Positions 3,549 through 8,013 of a stretch of DNA of 8,013 nucleotides are shown piece by piece. Source of the DNA: Candidatus Roizmanbacteria bacterium CG_4_9_14_0_8_um_filter_34_12 (GTDB taxonomy: Bacteria; Patescibacteriota; Microgenomatia; UBA1406; GWC2-37-13); NCBI GenBank assembly GCA_002789465.1, contig PFTH01000016.1, forward strand, positions 1-8,013, given 5' to 3'. The position numbers were made by a program, and so were the translations under genes. The notes beneath the pieces were generated by a model. It was not told the origin of the DNA and did not search any database. It was given only the letters and a program-made list of their open reading frames with translations. Numbering within the stretch: position 1 is the stretch's first letter; each line of letters begins with the position of its first letter.

Positions 3549-5752
3549 AATATACTCTTCCCTTTGCCTTTAAACACCTGCCAAACCGCATCAGTTACGA
3601 ATGGCATAAACGGGTGTAGAAGTTTCAAATTACCCAAATAAACTTCTTCTAATAAACTTTGAACTTCAATATTACCATCTCGCATCGCATCTTTCAACTT
3701 CTCTATATAATAGTCTGCAAAACGATGCCACAAAAACCTGTGAACCAACCCCAAAGCTCGTGAAAAATTATACCCCTCCATCGCCCTCTGATACTTTTCT
3801 TCAACTTCCTTATATTCTTTTAATAAATTATTTATTATCTTTTTAATTTTCTCACTATTTTTTTTAACTTTTATTTTTTCACTGTGACTTTGCACTTTGC
3901 ACTTTGAACTTTGAACTTGATTTATTTGAATAAATCGCCCTATATTCCATATCTTATTCGTAAAATTTCTCATCCCAATAACCTTATCCTCACCCAAATT
4001 AACCTTCCCACCTGCGGTTGATCCAAAAAGGAGAGCCGCTCGCAGTGCATCCGCCCCATATTTATTTACCAAATCAATTGGATTAATCACATTACCCTTG
4101 CTTTTTGCCATTTTCTTTCCCTTTGCATCCGCCACCATTGACCAAAGAAAAACATGTTTAAAAGGAACGATTTTTTTTATATACAACGAAAACATCACCA
4201 TACGCGACACCCAAAAAGGAAGAATATCTGACAATGTTCCCAACAAATCAGTTGGATAACGAGTTTGATATTCTTCTTCTTTCAACGTAACTAATGACCA
4301 TTGTCCTGATGAAAACCACGTATCAAACGTATCAGTTTCTTGCAAATATTGATCACCAGGTGTAGTTTGGCTGATTGTATAAGAAGCATTTTTTGGTGCC
4401 ACTAATTTCTGTAAACCTAATGCAACTTCACTTAAAGAATATGTTTTCAATATTTCTTTAATTTTCCCTTGCATTTGCTTTTTTGTTTCATCCAAGAAAA
4501 CAACAAAAATATCTGGATTTTCTTGAACGTTGTACCAAGCTGGAATTCTAATTCCCCAAATGACTTGACGACTGATTGGCCAATCATGCATCACCTTTAA
4601 CCATTGTAAAATTTGTTTTTTGAATCGTTTTGGGTGAAAAATTATTTCATCTTTTTTAATTGCTTCAATCACTGATTTTTTTAAATCTTCAACCTTAATA
4701 AACCAGTTTGGAACAATTATTGGCTCCAAGTCATAACTACATTTATAACAAACCGTTACCGCATGCGAATATTGTTCATCAATTTTTTCAATTAAACCTT
4801 TTGCTTTTAAATCTTCGACTACTTTTTGCCGGGCGATTTTTACTTTTAATCCCGCATATGGACCAGTGAGTTGATTTAATCGACCATTCATGTCAATGAT
4901 TTGTTTGATTTCCAAATTGTGTTTCTTCCCGATTAAAAAATCATTTGGATCATGAGCTGGAGTGATCTTTACCACACCGGTTCCAAACTTTGGATCAACA
5001 TAGTCATCAGCAATCACCTTGATTTTAAATCTGCCCAACAAACCATCTGCCTCAATTACTTTTCCCACCCATTTTTTATAACGTTTATCTTTGGGGTTAA
5101 CTGCCAGTGCAGTGTCACCAAACTTTGTTTCCGGTCTAACCGTTGCCAAAACAAATGGTCCATACTTAATATAATAAAGTGGGTCAATTCGCTCCATATG
5201 ATCTGTCTCCAACTCAGAAAATGAAGTCCCACAGTGTGTACAATAATTAACAATATAATCAGATCGATAAACATAACCTTCCTTGATCATTCTTTCAAAA
5301 GTTTGAAAAACTGTTTTCAAAACATGATTATCCAAAGTAAAAACACTTCTGTCCCATTGTGCTAAAAATCCCAACCGTTTAAACTGTTCATAGATTAAAC
5401 CTGAGTTGTTTTTTACAAATTTAAAAATATTTTGATAAAGAGTCTGTCGATCAAAATCCATCCGCGACTTACCTTGTTTTACCAAATGTTTTTCAAAAAC
5501 ATACTGAGTTTCAAAACCTGCATGATCCAAACCTGGAATCCATTTTGCATCATATCCTTGCAAAATTTTCCATCTAATCATTATGTCATCCACGGTATAC
5601 ATTCCATGCCCTGCATGAAGCGATGCATTTGCATTTGGTGGAGGCATCAATATGGTAAAAGGTTTTTCCGAAGATTTCTTTGTTAAAACATCTCTTTGCC
5701 ATAGCTTATATATTTCTTTTTCACACAAAGCCGGCTGAAATTTGCTGTCCAT
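3494..5752 (-). CDS. valS: Valine--tRNA ligase (ValRS), compact form
   Basis: This class I synthetase attaches valine to tRNA-Val. From the preferred start ATG at 5752 (MDSKFQPALCEKEIYKLW) it has 752 residues, against about 850-950 in typical bacteria. Signatures in order: PPPNANASLHAGHG with the HIGH motif as HAGH (46-49); GLDHAGFETQ (74-83), a ValRS-type motif; cysteine pairs YCTHCG (C171, C174) and VCYKCS (C335, C338), likely zinc sites; CP1 editing domain with TVRPETKFGDT (204-214) and KITPAHDPNDF (about 262-272); DTWFSS (477-482); KMSKS as KMAKS (547-551); and the anticodon-binding helical domain to LLHPFMPFVTDAVWQ. The C-terminal coiled-coil arm of long ValRS is absent. An upstream in-frame ATG at 5875 would add 41 residues, but these come from a repeat element and unrelated sequence. 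Heptamer repeats lie in frame between KMSKS and the anticodon domain (about 613-623) and form the last residues. Confidence 0.95.
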   Translation of the reverse strand: MDSKFQPALCEKEIYKLWQRDVLTKKSSEKPFTILMPPPNANASLHAGHGMYTVDDIMIRWKILQGYDAKWIPGLDHAGFETQYVFEKHLVKQGKSRMDFDRQTLYQNIFKFVKNNSGLIYEQFKRLGFLAQWDRSVFTLDNHVLKTVFQTFERMIKEGYVYRSDYIVNYCTHCGTSFSELETDHMERIDPLYYIKYGPFVLATVRPETKFGDTALAVNPKDKRYKKWVGKVIEADGLLGRFKIKVIADDYVDPKFGTGVVKITPAHDPNDFLIGKKHNLEIKQIIDMNGRLNQLTGPYAGLKVKIARQKVVEDLKAKGLIEKIDEQYSHAVTVCYKCSYDLEPIIVPNWFIKVEDLKKSVIEAIKKDEIIFHPKRFKKQILQWLKVMHDWPISRQVIWGIRIPAWYNVQENPDIFVVFLDETKKQMQGKIKEILKTYSLSEVALGLQKLVAPKNASYTISQTTPGDQYLQETDTFDTWFSSGQWSLVTLKEEEYQTRYPTDLLGTLSDILPFWVSRMVMFSLYIKKIVPFKHVFLWSMVADAKGKKMAKSKGNVINPIDLVNKYGADALRAALLFGSTAGGKVNLGEDKVIGMRNFTNKIWNIGRFIQINQVQSSKCKVQSHSEKIKVKKNSEKIKKIINNLLKEYKEVEEKYQRAMEGYNFSRALGLVHRFLWHRFADYYIEKLKDAMRDGNIEVQSLLEEVYLGNLKLLHPFMPFVTDAVWQVFKGKGKSILSSKIKVQSSKLQFQVKS
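3884..3918. repeat. Heptamer tract TGAACTT-type inside valS
   Basis: Five heptamers are in phase: GTGACTT, TGCACTT, TGCACTT, TGAACTT, TGAACTT. They are read through in frame on the minus strand as VQSSKCK VQSHSEK, followed by a Lys-rich linker. The position is the junction between the catalytic core helix (NKIWNIGRFI) and the anticodon-binding helices, a surface linker where an insertion may be tolerated. Confidence 0.8.
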
Positions 5753-5815
5753 GTGCAATATTTTATCATATATAATGTCATAGTTCAGGTTACTTGATAA
5801 ATTTATACCGAACAA

Positions 5816-5883
5816 TGTCATTGCGAGGACCCCGCCTTTCGCGAAAAGCGGGGGACGAAGCAATCCCGTTACCAATAGTAATT
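5816..5883. mobile_element. MITE-like palindromic repeat, copy B, between valS and the DUF2298 gene
   Basis: It starts TGTCATTGCGAGGA, contains a GC-rich hairpin (CCCCGC 5830-5835 with GCGGGG 5848-5853, inner TTTCG/CGAAA) and ends GAAGCAATCCC plus GTTACCAATAGTAAT. The last block matches copy A (3368-3389) at most positions. It takes up half of the 134-bp divergent intergenic region. On the valS strand it would be read as MVTGLLRPPLFAKGG if the upstream ATG were used, which is best seen as an artefact. The hairpin is not followed by a T-run on either strand. Confidence 0.75.
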
Positions 5884-5886
5884 TTT

Positions 5887-8013
5887 ATGGACTGGATTAA
5901 CCAAACACTACACTGGTATTTTTATCTTCTTATCCTTGGTATGATTTTTTTTCCCATTACCAGTCAATTCTTTCCTTTTACCATTGATCGTGGCTATGCC
6001 TTTGCCAAAACCATTGCAATTTTAATCATCAGTTATCTTGTTTTCATCGGCGGACTAACTCATGTTTTACCTTTCCAACGGACTTCAATTATCGGAATAA
6101 TGCTTCTGTTTGCAATCGTTTCCTTATTGATAACAACTATTAAAGTCGAGCGGAAAGAGGAAAAGAAAACAAAGAGACATGCGAAGAATGTGGATTTTTT
6201 TTACTACCACTTGCGACGAGGATTACGTGCCATGACACCCAACTTTCTCGCATTGGTATGTAAGAAAAAAGACACATTCGAGCATAAAGACAGTCAAACG
6301 GTAGTCGATGTTAATAATAAACATACTATGCTTATCTTTATCGTTATTGAAGAAATTTTATTTATCGCTGCCTTATTTTTCCTTGCTTTTATCCGCGGTC
6401 AAGAGCCGTCACTTCGAGGTTTAGAAAAATTCATGGATTTTGGATTTATTAAGTCCATTTTACGTTCAACCTATTTTCCGCCTCTTGATATGTGGCTTTC
6501 AGCCAGTCCCACAGCCCCCCAAGGCAACCCGATAAATTATTATTATTTCGGTCATCTCACCGGTACAATGCTCATAAAACTCACCAATACAATTCCTACC
6601 GTCGGATATAACTTAATTTTGGCAACGATTTTTGCTCAAGCAATCACGATTGTTTTTTCTTTCACCATCAACCTTATCCACCTTATCAGCCCTATCTCCC
6701 TTATCAAAAAAATTGATTTATTACGCGTAGTCGTCTTTGGTTTAATTGGCACTTTCATCGTTAATTTAGCCGGCAATCTTCATACAATTTATATTTTTAC
6801 CGGTGGCTATCCAAACGAAAAAGTTATCCCTTTCTGGCAGATTCTTGGAAGTTATAATCCAACCAAATATTGGTATCCAAACGCCACTCGTTTTATTCCT
6901 TTCACAATCCACGAATTTCCTTCATATTCATATGTAGTGGCAGATCTTCATGGTCATGTTTTCGACATTCCTTTTGTACTATTAACGTTATTTATCCTAT
7001 TAACTTTATTCATAAATCATAAATCAATCCGCCAGCCCGCGAACAAAAGCTCTCCCTTCTCCCTCCTAACTCCTAACTACTATCTACTAACTACTATCTC
7101 ACTAGGTTTCCTCACTGCCATTCACTACATGACCAATGCCTTTGACGGCCCTATTTATCTTTTATTGACGTCCCTAATTTTTTTTGTTCTTTTTGGGTTT
7201 TCATATCGTTTTCTTTTTTATATATTTACTTTAGTTGGATCTTTTATTATTTTCTCTTTCCCATTTTCCGTTAATTTTTCCCCTTTTGTCTCAGGAATCG
7301 GTCTAAACTGTGCCCCAAATTTTTTAGTAAATTTACAAAAAATTGGTCCGTTTCTTTTTGAAAAAGGAAACTGTCAACCCGATCCACTTTGGATGTTGTT
7401 TGTATTATGGGGGTTTTTCTGGATTTGTTTTGGTCTATTTATTTTCATAATTTATAAAAAAACCAGAAACAATTTATCCGCCAACGATAGATTACTAACT
7501 GTACGGGTGCGGCGTGACGCGCCCTTATCAACTGCCAATAACCATCTCCTAACTACTAACCACCAACTACTAACTACTTCGAGTATCGATGTTTTTATCT
7601 TAATTTTATTTTCCTTCGGAACTCTTCTTATCCTTATCCCTGAGTTTTTTTACATTAAAGACATATATCCTGCACATTTCCGAGCTAACACTATGTTTAA
7701 ATTGGGTTATCAAGCATTTATTATGATGGGAATTGCTTCAGTTTTTACTCTGTATCAATTGCGTTCATTAAATCGGATTAGCAGGATTATTAGTCAGATA
7801 ATCTTCGCAATGGTATTTTTTTTAGTCTTTATTTATCCGTTTTTTTCCTTTCCTTCGTATTATGGAAACCTTACAAAAGTCCCTCAACTTAACGGTGACG
7901 CTTGGCTTAAAACAACCTATGTTGATGATTCACAAATTATTAATTATTTTAATAACAAAATAAGGGGGCAACCGATAATTTTGGAAGCACAAGGCGATTC
8001 TTACACTGATTAT
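5887..8013 (+). CDS. DUF2298 (Chlor_Arch_YYY-like) multi-spanning membrane protein, C-terminus outside the window
   Basis: Starting at ATG 5887 the frame stays open for 709 codons to the right edge, so it is 3' partial. Many membrane segments are visible, for example about 10-29, 40-59, 66-84, 148-169, 241-262, 279-298, 361-376 and 569-588. Family signatures are IRGQEPSLRGLEKFMDFGF (from 169), FPPLDMW (to 203), NYYYFGH (217-223), HEFPSYSYVVADLHGH (342-357), HYMTNAFDGP (413-422), HFRANTMFKLGYQ (about 598-610) and, near the edge, the ILEAQGDSYTDY segment. The family is grouped with GT-C-type membrane glycosyltransferases and its activity is not established; a lipid-linked sugar donor would be an inference. 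The acidic and histidine residues in the DLHGH motif lie next to a membrane segment, as expected for a catalytic loop. Heptamer repeats are inserted in frame in two loops (393-406 and 539-565). It is transcribed divergently from valS. Confidence 0.88.
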   Translation, partial: MDWINQTLHWYFYLLILGMIFFPITSQFFPFTIDRGYAFAKTIAILIISYLVFIGGLTHVLPFQRTSIIGIMLLFAIVSLLITTIKVERKEEKKTKRHAKNVDFFYYHLRRGLRAMTPNFLALVCKKKDTFEHKDSQTVVDVNNKHTMLIFIVIEEILFIAALFFLAFIRGQEPSLRGLEKFMDFGFIKSILRSTYFPPLDMWLSASPTAPQGNPINYYYFGHLTGTMLIKLTNTIPTVGYNLILATIFAQAITIVFSFTINLIHLISPISLIKKIDLLRVVVFGLIGTFIVNLAGNLHTIYIFTGGYPNEKVIPFWQILGSYNPTKYWYPNATRFIPFTIHEFPSYSYVVADLHGHVFDIPFVLLTLFILLTLFINHKSIRQPANKSSPFSLLTPNYYLLTTISLGFLTAIHYMTNAFDGPIYLLLTSLIFFVLFGFSYRFLFYIFTLVGSFIIFSFPFSVNFSPFVSGIGLNCAPNFLVNLQKIGPFLFEKGNCQPDPLWMLFVLWGFFWICFGLFIFIIYKKTRNNLSANDRLLTVRVRRDAPLSTANNHLLTTNHQLLTTSSIDVFILILFSFGTLLILIPEFFYIKDIYPAHFRANTMFKLGYQAFIMMGIASVFTLYQLRSLNRISRIISQIIFAMVFFLVFIYPFFSFPSYYGNLTKVPQLNGDAWLKTTYVDDSQIINYFNNKIRGQPIILEAQGDSYTDY
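7063..7104. repeat. Heptamer tract CTACTAA-type inside the DUF2298 gene (first)
   Basis: Six heptamers are in phase: CTCCTAA, CTCCTAA, CTACTAT, CTACTAA, CTACTAT, CTCACTA. They are read in frame as LLTPNYY LLTTISL (residues 393-406). The tract follows a short polar linker (NHKSIRQPANKSSPFS) after a membrane segment and runs straight into the next hydrophobic segment. Confidence 0.8.
7501..7580. repeat. Composite insertion in the DUF2298 gene: GC-rich hairpin plus heptamer tract
   Basis: A GC-rich hairpin GGGTGCG/CGCGCCC (7505-7511/7518-7524, one G-T pair, 6-nt loop) is followed by the heptamers CTCCTAA, CTACTAA, CCACCAA, CTACTAA, CTACTTC (7546-7580). It is read in frame as VRVRRDAPLSTANN then HLLTTNHQLLTTSS (about 539-566), in a loop between two membrane segments. 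The high G+C of the hairpin contrasts sharply with the surrounding AT-rich gene. Confidence 0.65.

Noticed and set aside
4952..5686. Short frames on both strands inside valS (4952-5224, 5056-5274, 5432-5686)
   Set aside because: They overlap conserved ValRS motifs in another frame and have no independent support.
5765..5776. Overlapping TATAAT-like boxes on both strands upstream of valS
   Set aside because: No -35-like hexamer lies at 16-18 nt on either strand, so a promoter is not supported.
5830..5853. GC-rich hairpin as a terminator between valS and the DUF2298 gene
   Set aside because: The genes are divergent, so no transcript is expected to end here, and no T-run follows on either strand.
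5753..5875. Extended ValS start at ATG 5875 adding 41 N-terminal residues
   Set aside because: The first 20 residues are a translation of the palindromic repeat copy B, the rest resembles no ValRS N-terminus, and MDSKFQPALCEKEIYKLW from 5752 is a normal ValRS beginning.

Overview
The window looks like part of a Candidate Phyla Radiation (Patescibacteria) genome, possibly Microgenomates. This is inferred from AT-rich genes, a compact ValS with a divergent HIGH-type motif, a large DUF2298 (Chlor_Arch_YYY-like) membrane protein, a GxxExxY protein, and many low-complexity intergenic repeats. The standard genetic code fits: rpmH ends in TGA and no gene needs TGA as a sense codon, which argues against Gracilibacteria/SR1.

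Layout: seven genes read leftward on the minus strand, in transcription order valS (5752-3494), rpmH (3227-3090), yidC (2973-2158), jag/khpB (2002-1505), a small one-helix membrane ORF overlapping the end of jag (1548-1330), a GxxExxY gene (1175-792), and a hypothetical Ala/Gln-rich protein that leaves the window (675-1). On the plus strand one gene, divergent from valS, runs off the right end (5887-8013, DUF2298 family). rpmH-yidC-jag is the usual ribosomal protein / membrane insertase / RNA-binding cluster, but rnpA is absent from its normal place between rpmH and yidC, and dnaA does not precede rpmH.

The most unusual feature is the repeat content. (1) The GxxExxY gene lies between two arrays of the octamer ATTCGYAT that face each other in inverted orientation; the right array is a 68-bp tandem duplication. 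(2) Several low-complexity tracts have a 7-nt period. They occur between genes and also in frame inside valS (two places) and the DUF2298 gene (two places), where they encode 7-residue repeats. (3) Two copies of a TGTCATTGCGAGG-type palindromic repeat lie upstream of rpmH and in the valS/DUF2298 divergent region. The first may supply the -35 box of an rpmH promoter; the second creates a false N-terminal extension of ValS. (4) An AT-rich palindrome fills the place where rnpA would be expected.

No annotated start has a clear Shine-Dalgarno sequence. rpmH and jag share an identical 14-bp AT-rich leader motif about 10 nt before the start codon. No tRNA, rRNA, CRISPR array or convincing rho-independent terminator was seen, and no gene-free stretch exceeds 300 bases.
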